DNA of 64,000 nucleotides from Gigaspora rosea (lineage: Eukaryota > Glomeromycota > Glomeromycetes > Diversisporales > Gigasporaceae): positions 191,618-255,617 of the forward strand of contig QKWP01000606.1 of assembly GCA_003550325.1 (NCBI GenBank), in the 5' to 3' direction. A program made the position numbers and the translations under genes. Positions 9,977 through 22,058 of this stretch are shown here, in pieces. Within the stretch, counting starts at the first letter, position 1. Every line of letters begins with the position of its first letter. The notes under the pieces are model-generated. The model saw only the letters and a list, made by a program, of their open reading frames with translations. It did not search any database and was not told the DNA's origin.

Positions 9977-12162
9977 TTAAACATGCTCAGGCTTTATTAT
10001 GACCTGGAAGACCTCATATTCTTCTACTGAAAAATGATCATTCGATTCTCTAATAGGCTTATCGTAATACCAGCGATAGCAAGAACACCCATTATCGTCA
10101 AAATTGTTTTCCATCCGTAAATCGCTTCGGAAATACGGACCATAAGATAATGATGATTTAATAGATTCATGATTCTTTGCTTTACTAAACACATATTTAT
10201 CTGAATTATCAAAAAACTTAAAAAGAAAACTTTGATTTGTATAATAATATCTTTCTTCTTCCGGTGATTCCCAACTAAATGGATTATATCCACCCAAAAT
10301 TTCATTTCCATCCTTGACTTTTAAAATCGTTAAAGTAGAACCTTGACCATCGCATTTTTTGTGAAAACTAGCAGGTGTAAATCCATCGCGGCTACCCCTA
10401 AGAAGTAACTTGAAATCGTAAGTGTAAGAGGTGTGATTGTGAGAATTTGACAAGGAAAAAATTTTTTTAAACAAAGTTCTATTTTTATGGGAGACTTGAT
10501 CAATCCATTTAGAAATAAGGTCAAATTTTTCTTGATTTAATAAATATTCTTTAGGTTCTTCATATGAGTCAATTCTAGATTCATGAGAGACTGATGTAGT
10601 AGGAGATTCACACAACGGAGTTTCAATTATATTTTGAGATTCTGGTTCTCCTGAGATCATATGTTGTAGAATTTCAAATGCTTCTTGGATATTAGGTCGA
10701 TTGTCAGGTTCTTCATCCCAACAACGTGTATACAGATCAACATATTCTTTTGGTGTTCCTTCCACAGGTGTTTCCCTCATTCCTCTAAAAATCTTATAAA
10801 TTACTTCATCTCTGCCTGTACAGGATTCGAACGGTTGTCGACCACTTGAAATTTCCCAAAGAAGAACTCCATAACTGTAAACATCAGATTTTTCATTACG
10901 AAAATATTTGTGATCAGCAAGATATTTTGGATCCATGTATGCGGGTACACCAGGACCAGTTTCACCTCTTGTAGTCATCATTTGGTTTTTCCATTCTTTG
11001 GAAATACCAAAATCTGCTATCATCATTGTACCATCATTTACTAATATATTCTTAGAATGCTGTAAAAAATATAAAGTTGAATTATTATTAATTTAAATTC
11101 TTTTTTAAAATTTTCAGATCTTGATCTTTTATTAATTTACATGGAATTTCATTATTAACACGTTAATTTTGAGTGCCGCAAATAGTTACATTCTTATTGA
11201 TGATTTTCACTTACGGTATATAATTTTCGATGACGTTATTAAATGCTAAATAACACCATTTAAGATTGAATTTCATTAGCACCCACAGATTTACATCTTG
11301 ATGGGTTCGTTATTAGCTAAATTCATTTTATTGTGTAGCAGAGAGAATTATGCTAATAATGAACCGTTCAAATGTAAACATTTAATTAATAAGAATGCAA
11401 ATATATATATAAAAATATGTATAAAATAAAATAAAACTATCGGAATAATAGGATTCGATATAAACAATAAAAGATCACTATCAGACCAATTCGAGAAGAG
11501 ATTAATTCTTAATTTAAAATAATAGTATTCTTACCAGATCTCTATGAATAATTTTTTCTTGATTTTCATGTAAATGTATGACACCCTTAGCGATCTCTAT
11601 CGCCATAAGTAATTTATTATTCCATGTAAGTGTTTCAAAATTCTGTTTCAAATAATCTCGTAAATTGCCGTTATTTGCGTATTGCAAGATTAAATAGTAT
11701 TGACAACTTTCATCATCTTTAGCCACTCCATGAAATTGATTAATGTTAGGATGATAGTGCTTCGTGATATTAAATAGTAACTGAAGCTATATAATGATTA
11801 TATATAATATAAGTAAGTAATGTATTCATTTAATACACTGAATACATTTTAAAAAGTATTTTAATATTTAATATATTTGTGAATGGTGAAAATTATTATC
11901 ATAGATAATATTTTGGTATTTTTAAATTTTTTATTGAATAGAAAGTCGTATTACAAACCTCTTTTATAAACGCTTTGACAATACCTTCCTCATATCCAAT
12001 TTTAAGACTTTTTAATGCAACTTCTAGCCCACGACGTTTCCAGTATGCCTTTTCAATTTTTCCGTACCCTCCTTCACCAATTATTGTAACGTCTATGAAT
12101 TCATTATAATTGCAAAGATGGATTCCATGTTTTTTAATCGTTGTTGTAATTAAAGAATCCAT
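9977..12162 (-). CDS. Protein kinase (TKL-like) fused to a TLDc domain, intact
   Basis: Three exons join in frame to 512 codons: 11959-12162, 11535-11786 and 9977-11059. Both introns are GT-AG, and the ATG at 12162 is shared by the paralogs. Kinase domain, about residues 25-286: glycine loop GEGGYG (29-34), Lys51 in VALK, a likely helix-C Glu68, HRD at 149-151 followed by LHSKN across the exon junction, DFG at 168-170, a DVYSYG segment and CWDEEPDNRPN. An acidic/Ser linker follows, then a TLDc domain (about 365-506: GSRDGFTPASFH, GGYNPFSW, YGPYFRSDL, EEYEVFQV). All catalytic residues are present. TLDc domains are known from OXR1-type oxidation-resistance and V-ATPase-binding proteins, so coupling kinase signalling to such a module is inference. 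No signal peptide or membrane segment is seen. It is the only undamaged gene of its cluster. Confidence 0.92.
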
Positions 12163-12757
12163 TTTGTAAATTGATTGTCCGTTTACATTTCTCTATTTAT
12201 GTCATTTGATGTGACAACATGAATACACATTAAACTAAATTGGTACTGCACCCGTATTTTGAAATGATTCGTGTAACGATTCACTCATGAACTTTAACGA
12301 ATAAGCGGAGCGGAGGGCAGTTCGCCTGATCCACAATGATCAATTAGATAGGGTTAAAAGACTTGTTGCAAAATTAAAGTAATAAAACCTTAAGGAATGA
12401 TATAGGCATAACTTTAAATAAATTTTTTTTTGATAGAGTGCAGTTTCATAGACAGCATCTCGTGTTATTATAATAACGGGGGGTTTTTTTATTAAAAAAA
12501 GCGTGATTTTCTGGTTACATATGATCATCATGTATATCGAAAATCTTTCATTGTATCGGTAAAAACAAATATAAATTTGATTAGCTGGTCTTATAAAGTT
12601 ATTGAACTTTAATTCATGTATACATACTGCTTAAAACTATAAACTCTCAAAATCCCACTCAAATCCAAAATCACAAACATGGTAATATTGTCCCAAATCC
12701 AAATCCAAATCCCAATCCCAAACATAATAAATTGGAACTATGGAATTGGGTCGAGTA
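12163..12757. other. 5' flank of the intact kinase
   Basis: The first ~150 bases match the flank of the paralog at 6383-6530. Beyond that is ordinary AT-rich DNA with a short CAAATCC(A/C)-rich patch at 12650-12725. No gene is seen. Confidence 0.4.
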
Positions 12758-13129
12758 GTTTTGCATAGATCTCTTACCCGGGTCGGAAACTAGTGACCTG
12801 GGTTAATAATTACGGGTCGGGTATCAACTCGGGTCAATATATCATATAGAAAATCGAAAAAATTTTAAAGTTAACATTAGTGTAACTACCCTTGCATAAA
12901 ATTTAACCGTTAAATCTAATTAAAAAGGAATGATTTGAACGCCAATTCTTTATTTAACGCTATCGATATTGTGCTAGTGTCTTGTTATACAACATCCTAA
13001 ATTTTATTGGTTCCGGGCCAATTAATTTAGGTTTGGCGGGCAATTGTTTAGATAAAAATTTGACCCGTGACCCGTCAGAATGCTGACCCGTCGGGTCAAC
13101 CTGACCCAGGTCATATCTCTAGTTTTGCA
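12758..13129. mobile_element. hAT-type MITE with GGGTC repeats (356 bp)
   Basis: The element at 12766-13121 has imperfect ends TAGATCTCTTACCCGGGTC / GACCCAGGTCATATCTCTA. A perfect 8-bp TSD GTTTTGCA lies at 12758-12765 and 13122-13129. Subterminal GACCCG(G/T) motifs resemble those of the 3819-3985 element, suggesting related hAT families. Confidence 0.85.
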
Positions 13130-14695
13130 GGCAAGTATAAATAAATTCATGATGCAACCAGCATGACGGAAATTCTAATATGCATGAGTGTTACACAAGA
13201 TTTTTATATATAGATGTGTCATATGGTTACACATCAAAGGAATCGCCCATTCTTTATGAAACTTTGCAAGACCGTTTGTTAGGTGTATTGCAAGTAAATT
13301 TTAGTGACCCATCACGGAGATCATGTAATTTGCAGGACTTTTATTAGAGGCAGTTTTTTTTATAGCAGGTAATAATATATAAATAAAATTATTATTATTT
13401 TTTTTTTAATATTTTAGTAACGATTCAGAAAGATAAGGTTTGCAGTTTTGTTATTCGTTCTTTAGCTGCCTTATATTTGAACTGTACGGAAGGTTTCTAA
13501 AGTTCATGGCTTTTATAAGGTGTAATTTTTGTAATAAGCATTAATATATACATACTGTATTCTTTTTTAGTGCCGATTATGAAAGGTTATTATGTAAGTA
13601 TTAACAATAAAGCAATATAGCATTTTCTGTGTTTTTTATTTTATATTCTTCGCATTTACAAATCTCTTACTTTAAAATATTTAGGTTCTTTATAAGTTGT
13701 AGAAATTGTAGTTCGCTAAGTTATACTATAGAGTTTGTAGATGCATATGTGTAAACGTACTTATAACTATAAAATAAGTATAATACATAGTGTATTAACT
13801 AATAACAATTGTAAAGATAGAATAAAAAAGAGTACTTTACTATTTATCGTTATATATATAATTATAATAAAATTTGCAATGAAACAAAAAAATTTACTCT
13901 TGGGTATTAAAGTTAAATATTAACAGTTAACAGAATTAATTTCTTAATTGAATTTAGACCTACGTTACGTACGTATGTGCAACCAAATTTTAGCTATTAT
14001 ACATATAAATTACTGTACCAGTTACAGTATTAATAAACATTAGCCAATCATATTTGATGATGATCATCTGACATAACAGCCAATAAAAAAGAACTTCTGT
14101 CATGCTGATGCAACCTGTCAATTCATATTTTAAGTACCTTATACATATATTATTTCCAAACCAAATTAATTCATATAAATTTTAAAATTGCGCAAGGCTA
14201 GATTATTATAGATAGGAAATATATTATTAAAAACAGGAAAACCTCGTTTTTTACATAGTAAAACTCCAATTATGGTTAAAAATATGAGCATTTTTTGTCC
14301 TTAAAACTAGGAAAACGGGATCCGTTGTGTTTCGAAGCGTCGCTTCGTATTCACAAAACAAAATTTTAAAGTTGCATAGATAAATCTATTAATTTGCAAT
14401 TATTTAATAAAAATTTTTTAATACATAACTATTATTGCTTATTTGTATGTTTGATTAAACGTAATGCTTTTAACTTCTGTAATATCAGTTCCTAAGGTTA
14501 ATAACGTTAATAAGGTTAATACGATGATTAGTTATGTAAAGCATGTTCTCTAACATATAAGATCACGAAAGTTTAATTAATTCCAACTATATCTAAATTT
14601 TCAAAGCAGCTTGTAATCCGGCTATAAGAAAACAATTTAATTTTAAAAATTATTAATACATTAAACTTTATTTTATTTTCAGGGATATTGATATA
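13130..14695. other. AT-rich intergenic DNA
   Basis: No convincing gene. The only notable structure is a perfect CGAAGCG-T-CGCTTCG hairpin at about 14334-14348. A 60-codon lysine/isoleucine-rich frame at 13741-13923 is not protein-like. Confidence 0.5.
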
Positions 14696-14980
14696 GGGTG
14701 CTCTCAAGCACCTAAATTAATAGGTCGGAACACAATTTTTAATTAGTGGAAAATAAATTTTCGGTCAAGCGAGTTTATTAGGCGATCAAAAAAAAATATG
14801 GTCAGAAACCATCTTTTTTTATCATAGAGTTGCGTTGATTGGCTAAAATTTAATATCAAACATTTCGCAAAATGAATTTGGCAAAATTACAGTAAAACTT
14901 ACTTCAATTAATAGTAGTACTTGTGCACGATCTCTATAACTAGCAATTCACATTGAGAGAGATACTTGAGAGCACCCATA
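14693..14980. mobile_element. MITE with GGGTGCTCTCAAG ends
   Basis: GGGTGCTCTCAAG (14696-) mirrors CTTGAGAGCACCC (-14977), flanked on both sides by ATA (or TA). A second, truncated relative (GGGTGTTCTCAAGCTCATCTC) begins near 16690. Confidence 0.7.
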
Positions 14981-15439
14981 ATCGCGATCAAATTACTATA
15001 TTCTATTGGAATTATTAATTGGTCGAGTTGGCTTCATTAAAATTATCCCTATCTTATTTTTACTTTAGAACAACAACATTCATTCATTATTATTTACTAT
15101 GATTTCTTTTATAATTTAAAAGCAGGGATATTAATCGGCTTAAGGTGTATACAACATATAAAAAAAGAAATTTTTTTTTGTATTTGGTGAAGAAATATCG
15201 ATGGATAGCTACATACATTATACTGTAATAATTCTAGAAGGTAATATGTATTTATTCTTTGAGTATTAAATTCTGAACATCTTTTATTTGTTATAAGAGC
15301 TTTTTATGAAAAGTAGCATAATAATTTTTGGTAGCGACGAACGTCTTGTTGAAGATCCATGTTATGAAAAAAATAATAACAAAAAAAAAAAGAAATAGTA
15401 ATTGAGCTTGAGCAATCTCCTTTGATTACTCTATCAATG

Positions 15440-15545
15440 AAAGTTTACATATAATGGCACGAAGAATGAAAATAATTACAATGAGAGCACAAAGTAAAAA
15501 TAATTACATAATTTGGGCCTAAGTAACTTTGCGTTATGATGATAT
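15440..15545. repeat. Fragment of the GAAAATAATTACA family
   Basis: GAATGAAAATAATTACAATG followed by AAGTAAAAATAATTACATAA and TTTGGGCCT matches the terminal repeats of the complete element at 25000-25403. Only an end is present here. Confidence 0.5.
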
Positions 15546-15729
15546 TGGCTCTTTGAATGTCATTACTTATATATGCACTACTTTATACATTTTATATTCT
15601 ATAAACTTTTTCGCTTAATGAACCTTTCTATTAACCGAATAAGTTCGACTATGTTAAGTATAATATTTATCAATTTCATAACATTTATTTGGTTCTAAAC
15701 TAATAAGTCTATCCTATACCAATATTAGT

Positions 15730-15955
15730 TGTCGCGGCTGATGCTGAAATTGGCTGATGCTGAAATTTTGACCTATTTTGATATGAAATTTTAAAATTTT
15801 TTTGTGATGTTTTTTCGTTTTTGTCTTAAAGGGTTAGGGTAGGGTTTGGGGTAGCTTTGATATTTAAAGCGTATATGTGGATTTTAGCAGGGCTTATAGT
15901 TTCAAATCAAGACCCCAAATTTCAGCATCAGCCAATTTCAGCATCAGCCGCAACA
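15730..15955. mobile_element. MITE, GCGGCTGATGCTGAAATTGG family, copy 1
   Basis: About 226 bp. The ends contain a directly doubled GGCTGATGCTGAAATT, mirrored at the right by AATTTCAGCATCAGCC. The interior includes GGGTTAGGGTAGGGTTTGGG. It is almost identical, in inverted orientation, to copy 2 at 17111-17335. TA is the likely target duplication. Confidence 0.85.
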
Positions 15956-16684
15956 TTAATTATAAGTCAAATATATGTTAAAAAGATCAGTTTTTTAAAT
16001 ATTTGCTTCCGAGTTTATCCTTGAAGTTGCCAACCCATCGTTCCCCCGAATATTTCAACAAACGGTATAAATGCTTCTTTCTACAGCTTAGCATAAACTT
16101 TTAATGGAGTTTACTTGTTTTTTTATTTTGTCTAGATGCTAAAAAGGGCTTTTTATTAGTTGTAACAGATGCTTTGCTACTTTTTTAACCTCGTTTAAAT
16201 TGTGTAACAGTTTATCAAAATAAAGGCCCCAAAAATTAAATCAGCGATATGAGGTAGGACAACATCCTGAAACATAAATGGATACGGTCAAGCTTGAATT
16301 TGCTTATTTTCGGAGCAGAGCGGAGGAATTTAAGTCCAGAGAATGTGTAGGAAAATTTCCGTATGTGTCGACTTAAATTCAAAATGCAAATTTTAATTAG
16401 CAAGTAATCAATTAACTTTTAGCAATGGAAACATATTATTTAACTTTTTATTTGATATAACATCTTATTCTTTCAAATTGATATATACAATTTATTACAA
16501 AATTTTTATTTCTACATCTTAAAAAAAAATGGAAATAAAAATTCAACATTCAGTATTATGTAGTTGGTCGCTTTTAGTGATGATGATAATTGACGAAATA
16601 AGTCAAATTTTTATGTATCAACTTAATTAGAGATGTTAATCGACTCAGCTTGTCATATATTATTATAATAAAAACTGCTTGTTG

Positions 16685-17100
16685 AATATGGGTGTTCTCA
16701 AGCTCATCTCTCAATGGATATTAAATTAATCGGAAATTGAATAAAAAATTGTTCGTGATTATCATTTAGATCAAAAACCTGGAAAATGAAAATAATGATA
16801 CATAAGGGCACAGGGTGAAAATAATAAGGGCCCAAATTTGAAAATTTATCGTAAATAATTAGATTTGTAATATGTTTTAACGTTTGAAATTATATAAATG
16901 TAATTTTCTTTTGGCAGTTAAACGTATTACTTTTTACTCAAAACTGCATTTATTTCTTAGTGTCTTGTATAAATTGTAGCCACTTTAGCCAATTTTTAAA
17001 AGTAAGTAATTTAACGTTCTCTACGAATACAAATGACTTTTTGCAGTTTTAAGTATCTTTGATTAATGCATAGTAATCTTCACAAAATGTGAATCATGTT
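16685..17100. repeat. Two truncated element remnants
   Basis: 16690-16725 is a left-end fragment of the GGGTG(C/T)TCTCAAG MITE. 16777-17095 aligns over about 300 bases with the complete element at 25000-25403 (CCTGGAAAATGAAAATAAT, TTGGCAGTTAAACGTATTA) but lacks the right terminus. Confidence 0.65.
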
Positions 17101-17110
17101 TTATAACTAA

Positions 17111-17335
17111 TGTTGCGGCTGATGCTGAAATTGGCTGATGCTGAAATTTGGGGTCTCGATTTGAAACTATAAGCCCTGCTAAAATCCACATATACGCTTT
17201 AAATATCAAAGCTACCCCAAAGCCTACCCTAACCCTTTAAGACAAAAACGAAAAACATCACAAAAAAATTTTAAAATTTCATATCAAAATAGGTCAAAAT
17301 TTCAGCATCAGCCAATTTCAGCATCAGCCGCGACA
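17111..17335. mobile_element. MITE, GCGGCTGATGCTGAAATTGG family, copy 2
   Basis: Inverted, nearly identical copy of 15730-15955, with ends TGTTGCGGCTGATGCTG / CATCAGCCGCGACA. The high identity between copies 1.2 kb apart indicates recent movement. Confidence 0.85.
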
Positions 17336-18116
17336 TTAAATATATAAACTCCATAACTTTCTACGTATTACTTATAAATACAGGTTAGTTAAAAGGCCGT
17401 TCTTATGAAAATTTGTACTGTAATAAATTTTAAGTATTTGATAATCATCAATCATGGTTGGTTGATTTTTGGGGTCAAAACAAATCGGCCAATTTAGGTA
17501 GCGTTCCACCCTGTAAAAAATTAAACGTAGTTTGGTGTTAGGGCAACAAACCTAATACCGTAATTGTAACTTTTACGAGGAAAAATTTTCTATTAGGCCA
17601 TAAAATTTGGTTTCTTTGTTAAAATTCGAGTATTTTTTTTGTAAGAAAATGGATCCTTCAATTTATTTACGCTATACCTGATCTTGAAGTTTGATCGGTC
17701 AAGATTACGAATTTTTTGTATGTGCGCTAGGGTGCTACCACAATTCGAATGCATCATCCCCTGCAGAAAAGAAATCTTGTGCACATAACGCAGATAACAA
17801 TTATACGCACATACTGAAATAAAGCGAGATAATGAGTTAAATCGAATATAGATCAATTGATTTTTTATTTTAAATAATAAGAACAAAATCAAAATGCATC
17901 ATAGGTGCTAAACACTATAATTCTATATACTAAAATTTACTGAGCAATCATTATCTGATGCTCTAAGTGAAAATCCAGCATATCAAAAGAACTTCCTTTA
18001 ACTCTAATCTTAGCTAATTCAATAATAATAAATATAATAAAAAACATCTAAAATATTAAATATGGATGTGTCAAAATAATACATTTGCGGGGTATAAGAA
18101 CAATTCATATTCTAGA
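17336..18116. other. Intergenic, no recognised gene
   Basis: A 99-codon minus frame at 17593-17892 lies in slightly GC-richer DNA. I do not recognise it and would not call it a gene. The rest is AT-rich 3' flank of the next kinase. Confidence 0.4.
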
Positions 18117-20155
18117 TCACCAATCACTTCCCTGCCTAACTCCATTTGAACCTCCTAAAACTTGATATACTTCATATTCTTCTACTGAAAAATTTTCACT
18201 AGTTTTTCTTATTGATTTATCATAATACCAGTGATAACATTGACATTCACAATCATCTTTAAAATTTCCAGCTAAGCGTAAATCACCTCGAAAATATGGT
18301 CCATAGTTTCTTGATGATTTAATTGATTCATGAAGCTTAGCTCTACTAATAATTGACTTATCAGGTTTGTTAGAATTCAAATTAAAAAGAAAACTTTTAT
18401 TTGTATAATAATATTTTTCTTCATTTGGTGATTCCCTACTATATGGATTATATCCTCCTATAATTTCATCAGTATCCTTAATCTTTAAGACTGCCAATGT
18501 TGGACCTTTATTATCACATCTATTATGAAAAATAGCTGGTGTAAATCCGTCGCTGCTACCTTTAACAAGTAGTCTGAATTCATATATTTAGATGCGTAAG
18601 AGCTTGTTATCCTAAAAAGCCTCGTAATAGTGTTTTTTTTAGATCCTTGAACAATCCACTTGGAAATAAATTTAAAATGTTCTTGATTTATTAAATATAC
18701 ATTTGATTGTTCTTGAGTATCTGATGTAAAAGTTTTGGAACTTAATGGAGAGGTCATATTAGAACTTAATGGAGGTATTACTTTAGAATTTAACGACAGA
18801 GACCCATTGGAGCTTAATGGAGAGGCCACAATGGGACTTGATGGAGGGGTCAGGATTAGTATTGGCTCTTTTGTAATATGAATGCTTTGAATAGGCTCTT
18901 TAATCAATTTATTTGGTATTAAATACTGCTCATTTTGTGGTTGAATCGGATTTCCCATATTAGATTCTTTTAACTGTAAATGCTGAAGAACTTCAAACAC
19001 TTCTTGAATATTTGGACGTTTATCAGGTTCTTCATCCCAACAACGTGTGTATAGATTAACATATTCTTTTGGTGTACCTTCTACTGGTTCCTCTCTTATT
19101 CCTTTAAAAATTTTAAATATTACTTCATCCCTGCTTTTACAGGATTCGAAAGGTAAACGACAACTTGAAATTTCCCAAAGAAGGACACCAAAACTGTAGA
19201 CATCAGATTTTTCATCGCGTACATATCCATGATCGGCAAGGTATTTTGGTTCCATGTAAGCGGGTACACCACCTACAGCCCTTGTTGTTAGGGAAGTGCC
19301 GTTTATTACGTAATTTATTTTTATTAGGAGGTCATACCCCCTCCCCCCCGTGATCTAATTAGCAGCCAATAATAATTTTTATATATAATATATAGACGTG
19401 ATAGACTGCTAACCCCCCCCCCCCTCGAAATTACGTAATAAACGGCACTTCCCTTATAATTTGATTTTTATTGACATGTTTCGATATGCTGAAATCAGCT
19501 ATCATTATTTTGCCATCGTGCACCAAAATATTCCTAGAGTGCTATAAAAAATGAATAAAAGTTAAACTTGCTAATATAAACAATTTTAAATTTCAAACAC
19601 CAAAATTCTTACAAGGTCTCTATGAACAATTTTTTCTTGGTTCTCATGTAAAGTATAATTCCTCTAGCAATCTCTAATGCTATACGTAATTTATCATTCC
19701 ATGTAAGTTTTTCAGAGTTACGTGCCACATAATCTTGTAAGTTTGCCGCCATTAACGTATTGTAAGATTAAAAAATATTGATTATTATTATAATCTTTAG
19801 CTACACCATGAAATTGATTTATATTAGGATGATAATGCCTTGTGATTTTTAGTAGTAATTTAAGCTATGTTTTGTACAATATAAAGCTAATTAGAAATTA
19901 TAAAAAAAATTTTTCACTATGCAGAAGTCTTATGTTACAAACCTCTTTAACAAATATTTTGACAACTTTTTCATCTAATTTATGTTCAATTTTAAGACTT
20001 TTTAATGCAACTATTAATCCAGTACGTTCCCAAGATGCCTTTTCTATTTTACCGAATCCGCCTTCATCAATTAACTTGATATTCGTAAATTCATTATAGT
20101 TGTAAAGATTAACCTGCCATTCTTGAATCGTTTCGTCAATTATAGAAGAATCCAT
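18117..20155 (-). pseudogene. Kinase-TLDc fusion, third paralog, broken and MITE-interrupted
   Basis: Same exon plan as the intact paralog: exon 1 19943-20155 (IDEGGFGKI, VALKSLK), exon 2 19613-19864 (HPNINQFHGV, VHRDL), exon 3 18117-19541. Damage: one extra base in exon 2 near the VNGG...NLQDY segment, one base lost before LHENQEK, and a MITE (19291-19453) inside exon 3 directly after NKNQII. A further indel near 18585 puts the TLDc half (FRLLVKGSSDGFTPAIF, ..EEYEVYQVL) in another frame from the kinase half. The activation motif is DFS, not DFG. The linker holds repeated PLSS motifs absent from the other paralogs. Removing the MITE and one TTA copy restores a continuous frame into RAVGGVPAYMEPKYLADH. 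It is not functional as it stands, unless unusual splicing removes the insertion. Confidence 0.88.
19288..19456. mobile_element. PIF/Harbinger-like MITE in a kinase exon
   Basis: 163-bp element 19291-19453. Perfect inverted ends GGGAAGTGCCGTTTATTACG / CGTAATAAACGGCACTTCCC are flanked by TTA at 19288-19290 and 19454-19456. A 3-bp TTA duplication is typical of PIF/Harbinger elements. The interior has C-runs (CCCCCTCCCCCCCG) and TATA-rich sequence. Confidence 0.88.
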
Positions 20156-20444
20156 TCTGAAACGCCATAAAATATCTTTCTAACAATACGCCTTTAATAA
20201 ATGCATGTTTTCCCGATATCATATGCATAATGCATAAATGCGAAAGCTAGTTTTAAGTAATATGCACAAGTTTTTCTCGTTTAGGATTATTATTACTACT
20301 TCTAAAGATTGGCAAAGTTGCAACTTAATTTATAGTTAAGTTCATGCACTGCACGCCATACATGGCAGTGTTACGAAAGTACAATCTTCACAATACGTGT
20401 AATTTCACGTATCTGCTTAATAAAGATAGGTTTATCATGATTTT

Positions 20445-20682
20445 TACAGGGCTATCTCCAAATTTCCGGGTCGGATGCGACGGAATTTTGTCGGTGTTAG
20501 CCTTAGTTATTAGCAGATTCTATAGCAAACTATCAGCTGGGCATTTTTTTTTAAAATGTTAAAGGTGAGACCTTGCTGGGCATTTTTTATTTAATGAATG
20601 GATATGATTTATTAGTAAAATTTTGGACAAAATTGATCAATTCCGATGTATCGCGACCCGGAATTTTTGGGGACCCCCTGTA
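20445..20682. mobile_element. MITE with CAGGG ends and TA duplication
   Basis: 20447-20680, flanked by TA. Left CAGGGCTATCTCCAAATTTC then CGGGTCGGATGCGACGGAAT is mirrored by TTCCGATGTATCGCGACCCG then GAATTTTTGG and ACCCCCTG. The arms are ~40 bases and imperfect. CAGGG...CCCTG with TA flanks fits a mariner/pogo-type element. Confidence 0.75.
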
Positions 20683-20929
20683 TGTGTAATAGACTAGGAA
20701 AACCCGCCTTTGACACTAAAGTGCCGGTTTCTAACTGTATGTCTTTCACTTTTTACCCTATGTTGATATAATAAATTATCGGGTTTTTTTACTTCGAAAA
20801 TATCGAAAATTTGATCAAAGATCATCCAATCATATATGTTGACCACAGGTCAAGCACGGTACCACGTGATACCAGAACACGTGATCGGCAGAAGTGCAAC
20901 GTGACTCACCTCAATGTGACACAACGTCA

Positions 20930-21210
20930 GCAAGAACTAGGGTGTCCAGGATTATGATCCGGTAAATGTCAAATTATGCATCCGGTAAATTGCAAATTAT
21001 GCGAATTATGCAAATTTTGAGTTATTAGGCAATAAAATTTCAAAAGAACAACAAGTCAGGTGATTACAGCCACCAGTTTATTCATTTAACTAACCAATTT
21101 TTGTTTACATGCTGCATGAAAGTGAGGGGATTATGCGATTTCATATAGTAAAAATCGCAAATTATGCGCATATTATGCCGGATCATAATCCTGGACACCC
21201 TAGCAAGAAC
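20930..21210. mobile_element. hAT-type MITE (265 bp)
   Basis: Element 20938-21202 with ends TAGGGTGTCCAGGATTATGA / TCATAATCCTGGACACCCTA. A perfect 8-bp TSD GCAAGAAC lies at 20930-20937 and 21203-21210. It is inserted in a GC-richer tract (CACGTGA motifs at about 20865-20885) that continues on both sides. Confidence 0.9.
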
Positions 21211-21587
21211 CAATCAAAGGCCGATCACGGGGTCAAAGATCACATGCGGCATGAGACTGTCACACAAACAAGCCACCAAAAAATACGCCATAAATACCAA
21301 CAACCCCAATCCCTACAACTCTGTCCTGAAAAATCAGAAGAATTCATTCGCCCCACCCAAACCCTCCACAAACTAGAGTCATAGCACTAAAAAAAAAAAA
21401 AAGCATGCCTCAATTGTGAAAACCTAAGAAGCGCTTTTAAAAAGCACTATAAAGGAATGTCAGTCTACGACAATATCAAAAGATTGCAAAGAGATATCGA
21501 CGAAACATACGCAATGATTGAAGAATCAAAGGCGCGAAATGCACGATTGCGGAGCAAATACGGGTGTGAGGACGAGGAGGAGGAGTA
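21211..21587 (+). pseudogene. Unidentified coding remnant with acidic C-terminus
   Basis: GC-richer DNA on both sides of the hAT MITE looks like old coding sequence. The clearest part, 21405-21587, reads ACLNCENLRSAFKKHYKG, then MSVYDNIKRLQRDID, a charged helix ending SKYGCEDEEEE and TAA. A run of 14 A's at about 21389-21402 probably hides a frameshift, because upstream codons in two other frames also look biased. The CxxC and charged helix could be a small zinc or coiled-coil motif. I do not recognise the protein. Confidence 0.35.
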
Positions 21588-21727
21588 ATTGTTTTTTGAA
21601 AGATATATTTTTTTAGTTTTTTGTTTAAATATTTTAAGAAATTTTTTATATTTTTTTAAAAATATTTGTTTTTGTTGTTTTTATTTTTATATTAAATATT
21701 TTTATGATTTTTAACATTTATCGCTAG

Positions 21728-22058
21728 TGTGATTCATCGCTACCCCCTGATCGACATCGCTACCCCTGATCGACCAATCATTTTGTTTGTTTTGATTTTA
21801 CATTAATCAAAACAAAACAAATAGCGCCCATGTTATGATTAGGGTTAGGGTTTGGCAGGACATGAGTTAGAAGGCCCTCTTAACCCAAAATTTCGCAAGG
21901 AATTTTTTTTGTCAAGAAAAAAGTGTAGTTTCTTAGTCAAAATTTTAAGTTAGAATTGATTTTTTAAAAAAAGTTTTTGCTTCTATTTCACATTACACCT
22001 GATCCTGCATCCCGATTGGTCAATCGGGGGTGGCGATGCATCGCACTGGGGATGAATG
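21728..22058. mobile_element. MITE-like inverted repeat with doubled ends
   Basis: At the left, ATCGCTACCCC(C)TGATCGAC occurs twice in tandem (21736-21778), the second followed by CAATC. At the right GATTGGTCAATCGGGGGTGG then CGATGCATCGC mirrors it. The interior contains TTAGGGTTAGGGTTT (21838-). No clear TSD. Confidence 0.55.

Noticed and set aside
13741-13923. 60-codon plus frame
   Set aside because: Low-complexity Lys/Ile/Tyr translation of AT-rich DNA without any motif.
17593-17892. 99-codon minus frame as a gene
   Set aside because: No recognisable motif, no neighbours in phase, and composition not clearly coding.
19842-20099. 85-codon plus frame
   Set aside because: Exact antisense shadow of kinase exon 1 (19943-20155).
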